From an uncultured Flavobacteriales bacterium (lineage in GTDB: Bacteria > Bacteroidota > Bacteroidia > Flavobacteriales_D > Sanyastnellaceae): a DNA stretch of 41,268 bases. The stretch covers positions 1-41,268 of the forward strand of contig CALKGK010000026.1 in assembly GCA_938085105.1 (NCBI GenBank), given 5' to 3'. Numbering within the stretch: position 1 is the first letter of the stretch; the number at the start of each line of letters is the position of its first letter. This document shows, piece by piece, positions 24,529-32,080 of this stretch. The notes beneath the pieces were generated by a model, which was given only the letters and a program-made list of their open reading frames with translations, was not told the origin of the DNA and searched no databases. The translations under genes and the position numbers were made by a program.

Positions 24529-25641
24529 ATGAAGAAATTACTCTTTTTTGCCATCGTGGCACTTTACGCATTAAGCGCGCATTCACAAGATAAACCCGTT
24601 TATACGTTTACAGATATTGTGAATCTCGATCGAACCGGAACCAAGGATCAATGCAGAACCGGAACTTGTTGGAGTTATGCCACAGGAAGTTTTATTGAGT
24701 CAGAACTCATGCGTATGGGCAAAGGAGAGCACGATTTGTCAGAAATGTACAATGTGCGAATGACCTACCCGAAGAAGGCGGAGATGTACCTTCGTTACCA
24801 AGGGAAAACGCAATTTAGTGCAGGTAGTTTGTCTCATGATGTAATCAATACAATAGCGAACTACGGTGTGATGCCCGAAGCTGTGTATTCCGGACTAAAA
24901 AATGGTGAAACAGAGCACAACCACGGAGAAATGGATGCTGTTTTGGAAGCCATGATGAAGGCCTTGACAGAGCAAAGAACCGTTTCTGAAAGCTGGTTGA
25001 TGGCTGTAAATGGGGTGTTGGATGCTTATTTGGGCGATGTTCCAGAGAGCTTTGAATACCAAGGAAAGAAAACCAACGCCATTGCTTTGCGCGATGAGTT
25101 GGGGTTGGATGCAGACGATTATGTGAGCTTCAGCAGCTTCACGCACCACCCCTTCAACGAGAAGTTTGTGCTTGAAGTACCGGATAACTTTTCCAATGGA
25201 ATGTACTACAATGTACCAATGAATGACTTATTGAGCATGACGGAAGCCGCATTGAAATCAGGTTATACCGTTGCTTGGGATGCAGATGTAAGTGAAAAAG
25301 GATTTTCCTTCAGAAATGGAGTTGCAGTGTTGATGAAAGACGATGTGAAACGTGAGGAGATGTTCACCAAGGTGCATGAGGAAGTAGCCGTTACACAGGC
25401 ATCAAGACAAGCTGCCTTTGACATGCACACCACCACCGATGACCATTTGATGCACATCATTGGGATGGCGAAAGACCAGAACGGGAATTCTTACTTTATC
25501 ATTAAAAACTCTTGGGGTAACGAAAACCCTTACGGCGGTTTGCAATACGTGAGCTACAACTATTTCTTAATGAAAACAGTGGGGATCCTTTTGCACCGAG
25601 ATGCAGTGAGTAAAGCGATTTACAAGAATTTGAAAGACTAA
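24529..25641 (+). CDS. Exported C1-family cysteine peptidase (PepC/bleomycin hydrolase-like)
   Basis: This 370-residue protein has a signal peptide (cut after LSAHSQ) and a papain-like domain of the PepC branch. The catalytic residues are visible: Cys 47 in GTCWSYA, His 309 in LMHIIGM and Asn 327 in KNSWG. Unlike cytoplasmic aminopeptidase C (about 440 residues) it is shorter and exported, so it probably trims peptides in the periplasm. A loose promoter-like TATCTTGC lies about 20 bases upstream. Its stop overlaps that of the convergent methyltransferase gene. Confidence 0.9.
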   Translation: MKKLLFFAIVALYALSAHSQDKPVYTFTDIVNLDRTGTKDQCRTGTCWSYATGSFIESELMRMGKGEHDLSEMYNVRMTYPKKAEMYLRYQGKTQFSAGSLSHDVINTIANYGVMPEAVYSGLKNGETEHNHGEMDAVLEAMMKALTEQRTVSESWLMAVNGVLDAYLGDVPESFEYQGKKTNAIALRDELGLDADDYVSFSSFTHHPFNEKFVLEVPDNFSNGMYYNVPMNDLLSMTEAALKSGYTVAWDADVSEKGFSFRNGVAVLMKDDVKREEMFTKVHEEVAVTQASRQAAFDMHTTTDDHLMHIIGMAKDQNGNSYFIIKNSWGNENPYGGLQYVSYNYFLMKTVGILLHRDAVSKAIYKNLKD

Positions 25642-26297
25642 ACTACTCGAGCGAAGAGATAGAAATCGGCGCTTGAGCCTGTGTTAAAATCACCTTGAAA
25701 TGGGTGCTCGTTGGGAATGTGTTTCACGAGTGCCCATTTTTTGTGTCTGTTGGCCACATCGTCTGTAAACTTTCGATGTTTCACGTGGGGCGCGGTGGTT
25801 TCGTGCTGCTTTTCATTGCTTGAATAGATCAACACAAAACGTTTGCTTCGCTCGAAGAGGAGATCGAGGTGAGTGTGATAAACATCGTCTTCAACGAGGT
25901 GGTAAATAACATCCAAGGAAAGGCCCATTTCAAAATGCTCTTCAGTGAATTCATCCAAAAGCACAAAGCGTTTGAGGGGATCATCTTTAAAACGTTTTTT
26001 GCATTTTTCGATGACTGTCGGACTCACATCAACTCCTGTATAATGCGGGAGTTGGAGCATGGAAAGCTGATTTCCGTCGCCACACCCCAATTCAAACATG
26101 CTGTGCACTTGAAGTTGTCTGAGCAAATCATTGATGGTTTTTGCTTTGAACTCGGCCAGAACATCGTAAGAACCGGGTCCGGAACTTCCTCCATTTTTAT
26201 AGCGCTTTTCCCAGAAGTCGCTAGAATTTGTGAAGCCGCCATACGAAGAGGACAAGCCTAGAATGCGTTTTCCGTAGTGGACGAGACGTTTTATCAT
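25638..26297 (-). CDS. Class I SAM-dependent methyltransferase
   Basis: A 219-residue protein with the Rossmann-type methyltransferase core: MFELGCGDGNQLSML (motif I, about 64-78), YTGVDVSPTVIEKC (motif II) and SLDVIYHLVEDDVY (motif IV). The N-terminal SDFWEKRYKNGGSSGPGSYD is typical of a small family often found near envelope or sugar genes, so a glycan or small-molecule substrate is possible, but no substrate can be assigned. A variant promoter box TAATTTCG (26302-26309) sits 4 bases before its ATG. Confidence 0.82.
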   Translation of the reverse strand: MIKRLVHYGKRILGLSSSYGGFTNSSDFWEKRYKNGGSSGPGSYDVLAEFKAKTINDLLRQLQVHSMFELGCGDGNQLSMLQLPHYTGVDVSPTVIEKCKKRFKDDPLKRFVLLDEFTEEHFEMGLSLDVIYHLVEDDVYHTHLDLLFERSKRFVLIYSSNEKQHETTAPHVKHRKFTDDVANRHKKWALVKHIPNEHPFQGDFNTGSSADFYLFARVV

Positions 26298-26349
26298 GGG
26301 ACGAAATTAGTGAAGTTCGGCCGATGCATGAAAATTCCAGGTGAGGATG

Positions 26350-26357
26350 TATTTTTG
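26350..26357 (+). promoter_or_regulatory. -7 promoter box for mtgA
   Basis: TATTTTTG matches TAnnTTTG and ends 7 bases before the mtgA ATG, implying a leaderless or nearly leaderless transcript. It lies in the 67-base divergent gap with the methyltransferase gene. Confidence 0.5.
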
Positions 26358-26364
26358 AGCACTG

Positions 26365-27075
26365 ATGAAAAAGAGATTGAAATCGTTGAAGCGTTTTTTG
26401 CTCAGAATGACCTTAGGGTTTTTCGCGGTGAGCATTCTTTGGGTTTTGGCCTATCGGTGGATTGATCCGCCCATTACCTATCTTCAAGCAAAGGCTTATT
26501 TTTCTCTGGCTGATGGGAAGAAGTTTCACCTGTCAAAGGAAAATGTGAACTACTTCGATTCGTCCTTACCTATCGCAGTAGTTGCCGCCGAAGATCAGTT
26601 GTTTAAATCACACAATGGTTTTGATTGGGAGGCCATCAAGAAGGCTCAAGAATACAATCGCACTCACGAACGCAAGCGAGGAGCCAGTACCATTTCTCAG
26701 CAAGTAGCGAAGAATGTTTTTCTCTGGCCGGAACGCAGCTGGCTGAGGAAAGGCTTGGAAGTGTATTTTACGTTTTTGGTGGAATTATTTTGGTCCAAAG
26801 AGCGAATTCTTCAAGTGTATCTTGATGAGGTTGAATTTGGCGAAGGTGTTTTTGGGGCGGAAGCGGCCAGTAGCGTGTATTTCAATAAACCTGCCAATAA
26901 GTTGAGTAGAACGGAGTCAGCAAGACTAGCAGCGGTATTGCCAAACCCCAAAATATTTCGTGTCGATAAGCCAAGTGCCTATTTGAAAAAGAGGACGGGT
27001 AACATTGAGCGGCAGATGCGTTTGCTTGGCGGGATGCGCTATTTCGATGCGCCCAAAGAAAGCGTGAAAAAGTAG
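26365..27075 (+). CDS. mtgA: Monofunctional biosynthetic peptidoglycan transglycosylase
   Basis: A 236-residue GT51 enzyme that polymerises lipid II into glycan strands at the inner membrane. It has one N-terminal span (about 13-30) and the GT51 motifs: AAEDQLFKSHNGFDWEAI (catalytic Glu in AAEDQ), RGASTISQQVAKNVFLWPER, KERILQVYLDEVEFGEGVFG and ARLAAVLPNPKIF. There is no transpeptidase domain, and length fits MtgA rather than a class A PBP. Confidence 0.96.
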   Translation: MKKRLKSLKRFLLRMTLGFFAVSILWVLAYRWIDPPITYLQAKAYFSLADGKKFHLSKENVNYFDSSLPIAVVAAEDQLFKSHNGFDWEAIKKAQEYNRTHERKRGASTISQQVAKNVFLWPERSWLRKGLEVYFTFLVELFWSKERILQVYLDEVEFGEGVFGAEAASSVYFNKPANKLSRTESARLAAVLPNPKIFRVDKPSAYLKKRTGNIERQMRLLGGMRYFDAPKESVKK

Positions 27076-27142
27076 ATGGATGAAGGAGGAGCTTGCTTGG
27101 TTTGAGGAATGCATTTATTGTCCGGTATTCTTTTCGATTGAA

Positions 27143-27233
27143 GAACAAGGAACGCCGATTAGCGATTTTAGAATTTGACTTGGTTGCTATGATTTTAGAA
27201 CTTCTCAAATCGACGTTCATTGATCCTTGTTCG
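27143..27233. repeat. Imperfect inverted repeat, possible dispersed element
   Basis: The left arm GAACAAGGAACGCCGATT (27143-27160) recurs inverted at about 27209-27233 as AATCGACGTTC, then TCCTTGTTC, with one mismatch and an extra 6-7 bases. ATTTGA (27173-27178) also pairs with TCAAAT (27205-27210). GATTTTAGAA occurs twice directly (27164-27173 and 27191-27200). This looks like a folded, non-coding repeat unit; whether it recurs in the genome cannot be seen here. Confidence 0.5.
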
Positions 27234-27336
27234 ATGTTCAGAATTGGAAGGTTGAAGGCCTGATGAGTCGGGTGGCTTTGTGGATGAGTTTGTGGAAGGG
27301 TGTGGTGGTGACAATAAAAACACTAAATTCAATCTT

Positions 27337-27368
27337 GGAAAAAATCAAAAAAAAATCGAGTTTTTTCC
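27337..27368 (+). terminator. Possible A/T-rich terminator hairpin
   Basis: GGAAAAAA (27337-27344) and TTTTTTCC (27361-27368) are perfect 8-base arms around an A-rich loop. The stem is AT-rich and lies about 260 bases after mtgA, so it is a weak candidate. Confidence 0.3.
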
Positions 27369-27391
27369 CTCCCAAACACAGCCCTCGCGGG

Positions 27392-27410
27392 CCCTCCCTT
27401 TCCCTCCCCC
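27392..27410 (-). other. G-quadruplex motif on the minus strand
   Basis: Plus-strand CCC tracts at 27392-27394, 27396-27398, 27402-27404 and 27406-27410, spaced by 1, 3 and 1 bases, give a compact GGG-N1-GGG-N3-GGG-N1-GGG motif on the minus strand. Further CCC tracts lie at 27367-27373 and 27382-27384, and a GCCC/GGGC hairpin at 27381-27392 adjoins it. For the downstream plus-strand gene the G-rich strand is the template. Confidence 0.6.
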
Positions 27411-27619
27411 GCCGCCACCAGCCGAGGCTAAGGTCCGATCAAAATCTTCTGTTTCAAAGCGTTTTTAAGCCAACTTTGCCAACGCACCCACTTCCTTTGT
27501 GCTTGAAGTTTATTCCAACCAAAAAACATCTCACCAAGCATCAAAACCACCATTTTACGTCACTTGCCGTACCTCCTTCCTTCTTCTTTCCCTCAACTTT
27601 GTCCAAAACAACTTAAGAC

Positions 27620-28147
27620 ATGAAAAAAGGATTACTATTTATCGCGCTCGCTTTGGTTTCTTTGCTCGGAAGCGCACAGGTTTATGAAGAAGGTGGTATT
27701 AATGCCAATTTGGGAATCGGACTAGGTTTAGCTTATGGCGCAGGAGATGCTACTTTACCTCCATTGAGTGTGGCTGTTGATTACGGACTCACCCCCAACA
27801 TTTCTCTCGGAGGGTACGTCGGTTACGCTGGAGCGAAGGAAGAATTGCTCGATTACACTTGGAAATACAACTACACCATCATTGGTGTACGTGGTGCATA
27901 TCACCTCGATCGTAGCGATGATCTCGACCTCTATGGTGGTGTGATGTTGGCTTACGTTGTTGGTTCGGTGAAGTTTGAGTCAGACAATGAGGCTTTGGAA
28001 GCATTCGTGGTTGAACCTACGGTAGGAGGTGTTGGCTTCTCTGCTTTTGTGGGCGGACGCTATATGTTCTCTGAAAAAATCGGTGCTTTTGGCGAATTGG
28101 GCTATGGGATCTCTTGGCTTACGGTCGGACTCACAACTAAATTCTAG
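27620..28147 (+). CDS. Small outer membrane beta-barrel protein
   Basis: A 175-residue protein with a signal peptide (MKKGLLFIALALVSLLGSAQ), alternating hydrophobic and polar strands with many Gly and Tyr (VDYGLTPNISLGGYVGYAG, YNYTIIGVRGAYHLD) and a terminal Phe, as in an eight-stranded porin-like barrel. No specific function is recognisable. It stands alone after the long intergenic region; a CAACTTTG sequence at 27594-27601, one base off the TAnnTTTG box, is the closest promoter-like element to its ATG. Confidence 0.78.
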   Translation: MKKGLLFIALALVSLLGSAQVYEEGGINANLGIGLGLAYGAGDATLPPLSVAVDYGLTPNISLGGYVGYAGAKEELLDYTWKYNYTIIGVRGAYHLDRSDDLDLYGGVMLAYVVGSVKFESDNEALEAFVVEPTVGGVGFSAFVGGRYMFSEKIGAFGELGYGISWLTVGLTTKF

Positions 28148-28160
28148 AAAAAAAGTAGAT

Positions 28161-29216
28161 CTACTGTGCCTCCTTGTGAAGTATAGTTTGCGTTGGAAAG
28201 GCAAAATCCAATCCGAGTTGGTTGAATTCGGACAATATTGCCAAGTTGATTTGATTGGGGACTTCGATGAGGTCCCCTTCTTTTTTGATGTAATAAATGA
28301 GCGAAACATTCAAACTGAAATCCCCAAAACCGGAGAACCAAACCAGACACTCGTCCGTCACCATAGCCTCATCCAAAACAATCTGTTTCAGTGTTTCAAT
28401 GGCTTCCTCAATGCGGTCTTTCGAAGTGTCGTAGGTCAATCCTAAATCCACGCGCATCTTTCTTGTTGGCTCCAGTGAAACGTTTTCCACGTAGCTGTCG
28501 GTAAACTTGTGATTGGGAATGACCACAATTCGACCTTCAAGCGTTTTGATTTTGGTGGAACGAATGCCAATCTCTTGCACCATTCCATCGTAACCGCCAA
28601 CTTGGATGCGGTCGCCAAAAGTGAAGGGTTTGTCAAAAAAGACGGTAATTCCTCCAAATATATTCGCCACAAAATCCTTTGCCGCCATGGCCATTGCGAT
28701 ACCACCAATTCCCAAACCGGCCAAAAGGGCGCCTACATCATAATCGGCATTGGAAAGGGTAACGATAATTCCAATCAACCAAAAAATGGCCCTCAAGGAT
28801 TTTCGAATCATGTCCAAAAACCGATTGGCACTGTCGTTGGTTTTTTTCTTGGCGTAAGGAATGAGAAACTCCCCGAGCATGGCGTCGAAGAGTCGGACAA
28901 ACATCCACGTCATGTTAATGCCTACCAATATTTTGAAAACCCGAACCACCCAAGTGTTCACTCCATCAGAAAAACTCAGATGATCATAGCCCCACCAAAG
29001 TCCTATGATGACAACGGCCAAAACAATGGGTTCTTCCAGCATGTCAACCAAAACATCATCAAAGCGCTGTTTCGTTTTGCTGGCGTAGGATTTGAATACT
29101 TTCGAGAAAACCCAATATAAAATGCGGGCCAGAACCAATGCTCCAGCCACATAGATGAGTGCTATTCCCCAGTTTTCTAGGGTGTTGTTCAGAAAGGTAA
29201 GTTCTAAGATGTGCAT
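28161..29216 (-). CDS. MscS-family mechanosensitive channel
   Basis: A 351-residue small-conductance channel that releases solutes on osmotic downshock. Four N-terminal spans are followed by the pore-lining and beta domain: GIGGIAMAMAAKDFVANIFG (TM3, about 169-188), VFFDKPFTFGDRIQVGGYDG, GIRSTKIKTLEGRIVVIPNH and the C-terminal alpha/beta domain. It follows the upstream gene by 3 bases and is probably co-transcribed with it. Its stop lies within a 12-base palindrome (28154-28165) where the convergent barrel gene also ends. Confidence 0.94.
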   Translation of the reverse strand: MHILELTFLNNTLENWGIALIYVAGALVLARILYWVFSKVFKSYASKTKQRFDDVLVDMLEEPIVLAVVIIGLWWGYDHLSFSDGVNTWVVRVFKILVGINMTWMFVRLFDAMLGEFLIPYAKKKTNDSANRFLDMIRKSLRAIFWLIGIIVTLSNADYDVGALLAGLGIGGIAMAMAAKDFVANIFGGITVFFDKPFTFGDRIQVGGYDGMVQEIGIRSTKIKTLEGRIVVIPNHKFTDSYVENVSLEPTRKMRVDLGLTYDTSKDRIEEAIETLKQIVLDEAMVTDECLVWFSGFGDFSLNVSLIYYIKKEGDLIEVPNQINLAILSEFNQLGLDFAFPTQTILHKEAQ

Positions 29217-29219
29217 GTG

Positions 29220-29786
29220 TTAAAAACCATAGATTATCCCAACGCTATAATTTGGGTTGGGCCAGGGGGAGTTAGGGTCTTGGATGAGGTCAAAAAGGAT
29301 GGATGCTCCAACGCGTATTCTATCTCCAGCTTGTGGGAAATATCCACCACCAACATACCAGTGGGGAACCCAAACGTCACGGTCGCGAAGTACGTCGTTT
29401 GGTGACAGTTGAGAAAAGATTCGGGTGTTGCTCATTTGGAAGGTACTCATCGCAAAAACACCTTCATAAACTCGGGCTTGTGAGAAGATTTGGCCACCAT
29501 AAACGCGATTACTCCTTCCTGCAAACTGCATGTAATAATAATGTCCGCCAAAACCAGCAACGAGCCAATCGTTTACTTTGTAACCTATCCCAGGGTCAGC
29601 GCCTATAAAGGTTTGATTGCCGAAAACCAGAGAAACATTTCCAGTGTACACCAAACGGTCTGCAAATTTTCTAGGTTTCGCATTATCGGCGGCCTCTCTT
29701 TGGCGTTGTGTTTCCCTTGGAGTAATTTGAGCAAACACCACACTCATTGAAAAAGTACAAAGCAGTAGGAATAAGATCTTTTTCAT
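29220..29786 (-). CDS. Exported outer-membrane-like protein of unknown function
   Basis: A 188-residue protein with a signal peptide (cut after SVVFAQ), a polar charged stretch (TPRETQRQREAADNAKP), then Gly/aromatic-rich beta-strand sequence ending in Phe (SVGIIYGF), the usual sign of a small outer-membrane barrel. I recognise no family name. It immediately precedes the MscS gene, but a functional link is unproven. Confidence 0.7.
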   Translation of the reverse strand: MKKILFLLLCTFSMSVVFAQITPRETQRQREAADNAKPRKFADRLVYTGNVSLVFGNQTFIGADPGIGYKVNDWLVAGFGGHYYYMQFAGRSNRVYGGQIFSQARVYEGVFAMSTFQMSNTRIFSQLSPNDVLRDRDVWVPHWYVGGGYFPQAGDRIRVGASILFDLIQDPNSPWPNPNYSVGIIYGF

Positions 29787-29828
29787 AATCGTTCATTTAC
29801 AGTTTTGCAGCCGTTTAAGCAGGTAAAT

Positions 29829-30902
29829 TTATTTTACGACTTGCTGAGAATGAATGAGTTTTTCATTCAAATGGAGCTGCATGATGTAATTTCCTGACGC
29901 AAGCTTCATGCCAGCAAAAAGGATTTTTTGATCGCCCGCAGGCAAGTTCTCTTTCATCAATTCCAGCACTTCTTTTCCTTCCATCGAAAAGAAACTTACC
30001 CGAACAACTCCACTTTCATTCAAACGAAATGACAAAGCAGAAGCGTCGGTCAGAGGATGCTGATTCAATCGCACTTCAAAGCTGTTTTCAGTGCTCTCAA
30101 TCAATGAATTCTCTTGATCGAAATAGATGAAAGTGACGTTGTCATTCCCACTGTTGGCAATGGCGAGTGTGTCGGTACTTTGAGCGTAGCTGATGTCTGC
30201 CGGACTGCTCAAACCGGGTGCAGAAATGATTTCGCTGTTGCTAAAGTTGTCGCTGTACCGCGTGATGCGTGTTGGTTGCCAAGACGAAACGTAGAAGTTC
30301 CCAAAGCTATCGTTATCAATGCCATCACAATTGGTCAAGCCAGTATTTGTAAGGGTGTTCAGCTCGTAAGTATCCAAATCCATCTCAATAATGGGAGCGT
30401 TCATTCCCCAGTTTACGAATACCGCTCTGTTGTTATCGCTGTCTACCACGATGCCGTTTGGAGTGGATCCTGTGTTGTTCACAACGGTGCTTACAATTGG
30501 GTTGCTTAAATCACTCACGTCCAACTCCAAAATTCGTCCGGCAGAAAAATCGGTAACATAGAGCTTATTACTTCCGTTGTTTCCCAGGCCGTTCAAAAAG
30601 CTAGCGTTGGTCACTTCAATTTCCATTACTTCTTCCTCCGTAGTGAGGTCGTACCCGCGAATGAAGTCTCCAGCAATGGCGAAAAGCGTATTCCCCATCA
30701 CTTCCATTCCATGACTTGCAACTGCGTTTCCAAAACTTTCCCAGGTATCACCACCATCACTTGTTACGAGAATGGAGTTCCCATTGGAAACGAAGTAGCG
30801 GTTGTTCACGGGGTCGTATTCTGCTGCTTCAATGTTTGTTTTGGTCTGTGAAAAGCTGTTGAAAGCAAGGAGAAAGGCAAATAAAGCGAAGAGTGTGCGC
30901 AT
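29829..30902 (-). CDS. Secreted beta-propeller protein with T9SS-type C-terminal domain
   Basis: With the ATG at 30902 the 357-residue product starts with a good signal peptide (MRTLFALFAFLLAFNSFSQ). The body has repeated motifs of NHL/SMP-30-type propellers (NNRYFVSNGNSI, NKLYVTDFSAGRILELDV, NGIVVDSDNNRAVFVNWG, DNDSFGNFYVSSW). The last 80 residues carry the type A sorting pattern: RLNESGVVRVSFFSMEGKEV, then LASGNYIMQLHLNEKLIHSQ and a basic end (VVK). It should be exported by the type IX system and left on the surface or released. A variant box TATCTTCG (30923-30930) lies upstream. The longer reading from 30947 spoils the signal. Confidence 0.82.
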   Translation of the reverse strand: MRTLFALFAFLLAFNSFSQTKTNIEAAEYDPVNNRYFVSNGNSILVTSDGGDTWESFGNAVASHGMEVMGNTLFAIAGDFIRGYDLTTEEEVMEIEVTNASFLNGLGNNGSNKLYVTDFSAGRILELDVSDLSNPIVSTVVNNTGSTPNGIVVDSDNNRAVFVNWGMNAPIIEMDLDTYELNTLTNTGLTNCDGIDNDSFGNFYVSSWQPTRITRYSDNFSNSEIISAPGLSSPADISYAQSTDTLAIANSGNDNVTFIYFDQENSLIESTENSFEVRLNQHPLTDASALSFRLNESGVVRVSFFSMEGKEVLELMKENLPAGDQKILFAGMKLASGNYIMQLHLNEKLIHSQQVVK

Positions 30903-31089
30903 GGAGATGTGTTTGTTTAGAGCGAAGATAGAAGATTTAAAAAACAATGCTCCTAGCTGCGGAGAAGGAACTCATAAAATCTTGCAGCCCTGAGCACTTG
31001 CCGAGGGGAGTGGCGTGGCTTGTTGCTTGGATTGAATCCGCTTTATGAGAAGATTCCTTGACATCTGCCCGCATCTCATTTTATCATCC

Positions 31090-31097
31090 TATTTTTG
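31090..31097 (+). promoter_or_regulatory. -7 promoter box for the PhyH-family gene
   Basis: TATTTTTG ends 5 bases before the ATG at 31103, again the leaderless-type spacing. This supports the ATG start over the upstream TTG at 31058. Confidence 0.5.
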
Positions 31098-31102
31098 CTT
31101 CA

Positions 31103-32062
31103 ATGAAATGGCCTTTTCAAAAATATTATGGAGCACTTCGTCGCTTCAAACCGGCTTATGTGATCTTCAACTTGAGTCATCGAAAAGAACTCCGGAAGAA
31201 CAAGAAGCTCTACCAGAAATACGGACTCCATCAGTCAGTATTTGCCCCCGTTTCAAGTCAAAACTTTAAAGACCTCCCGCACGTCCTTCCCCCGCTTGAC
31301 GGTCCGTCTGCCGATGAATACATTCAAGGTTTGGCGTGTTCAGACGAAATCAAATCAGCCCTCCACCACTGGAAAGAAAAGGGCTACATCCTCCTTCGGA
31401 AGCATTATTCTGGGGAAGACATTCAAAAGGCCAATGCTGAGGTAGACGGACTGATGGCTGCTGGAGAGATCGATTACAATTACACAGGCAAGAAGATCAT
31501 GTTCGCGTACAGAAATGGGGAGACCTTGGGCAAGATTGCAAGAAATCGAGAAGTTTTGGAGCTCTTGGAATTGATTCACGGACGAAAGTTTCATCCCTTT
31601 CAGAGTATAAATTTCATCAAGAGTTCAGAGCAAAGAGCGCATTCAGATTCTGTTCACATGACCACTTATCCCTTAGGGAATATGGCTGCTGCTTGGACGG
31701 CCTTTGAGTCGATTGGAGCAGACCAAGGTCCGCTGAAATATTTCCCCGGAAGCCACCGGTTACCTTATTTGCTGAACGACGCCTATGATCACGGAGGAGG
31801 AAGGTGGATGCTTGGTGAACATGCATACCTCAATTACGAAGAAGCGATTCAAGTTTTGATTAAAGACCAAGGACTGAAAGAAGAAACGCTTCATACTGAG
31901 CCAGGAGATGTTTTTATTTGGCATGCGAACTTGCTTCACGGTGCTCAAAAGATGAACCAACCAGAACTCACGAGAAAAAGTATGGTGGTGCACTACTTTG
32001 GCGAGGAGGTAATTTGTTACCACGAACTCACTCAAAGACCGGCCATTTTACCCATTGATTAA
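31103..32062 (+). CDS. Phytanoyl-CoA dioxygenase (PhyH) family protein
   Basis: The ATG at 31103 gives 319 residues. This is a predicted Fe(II)/2-oxoglutarate-dependent oxygenase with the facial triad visible: His 180 and Asp 182 in AHSDSVHM and the distal His 279 in WHANLLHGAQ, with Arg 291 (LTRKSMVVHYF) as the likely 2-oxoglutarate anchor. PLKYFPGSHRLPYLL is the usual following segment. The substrate is unknown; family members hydroxylate lipids, small metabolites and secondary products. purK follows 18 bases downstream, so they may share a transcript without a functional tie. Confidence 0.85.
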   Translation: MKWPFQKYYGALRRFKPAYVIFNLSHRKELRKNKKLYQKYGLHQSVFAPVSSQNFKDLPHVLPPLDGPSADEYIQGLACSDEIKSALHHWKEKGYILLRKHYSGEDIQKANAEVDGLMAAGEIDYNYTGKKIMFAYRNGETLGKIARNREVLELLELIHGRKFHPFQSINFIKSSEQRAHSDSVHMTTYPLGNMAAAWTAFESIGADQGPLKYFPGSHRLPYLLNDAYDHGGGRWMLGEHAYLNYEEAIQVLIKDQGLKEETLHTEPGDVFIWHANLLHGAQKMNQPELTRKSMVVHYFGEEVICYHELTQRPAILPID

Positions 32063-32080
32063 TCCCGATTAACTACAAGA

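Larger units (their letters stand above)
27076..27619. other. Long intergenic region with repeat, hairpin and C-rich tract
   Basis: This 544-base gap holds no convincing gene; the reading frames across it are low-complexity. Four parts can be seen: an inverted repeat (27143-27233), a G/T-rich stretch on the plus strand (about 27250-27310), an A/T hairpin (27337-27368), and a C-rich stretch (27367-27420) that fades into C/T/A-rich sequence up to the next start. The base skew thus flips from G-rich to C-rich within about 60 bases. Confidence 0.7.

Noticed and set aside
27227-27687. Reading frames across the long intergenic region
   Set aside because: The translations are low-complexity Pro/Lys/Ser-rich sequences caused by base skew; no family or signal is seen.
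28154-28165. Perfect palindrome AGTAGATCTACT at two convergent stop codons
   Set aside because: It is a short palindrome without loop or T-run; it may simply come from overlapping stop contexts.
31058-31087. TTGACA / TATCAT pair resembling an E. coli sigma-70 promoter before the PhyH gene
   Set aside because: Bacteroidota do not use this consensus, and a proper TAnnTTTG box is present nearer the start.
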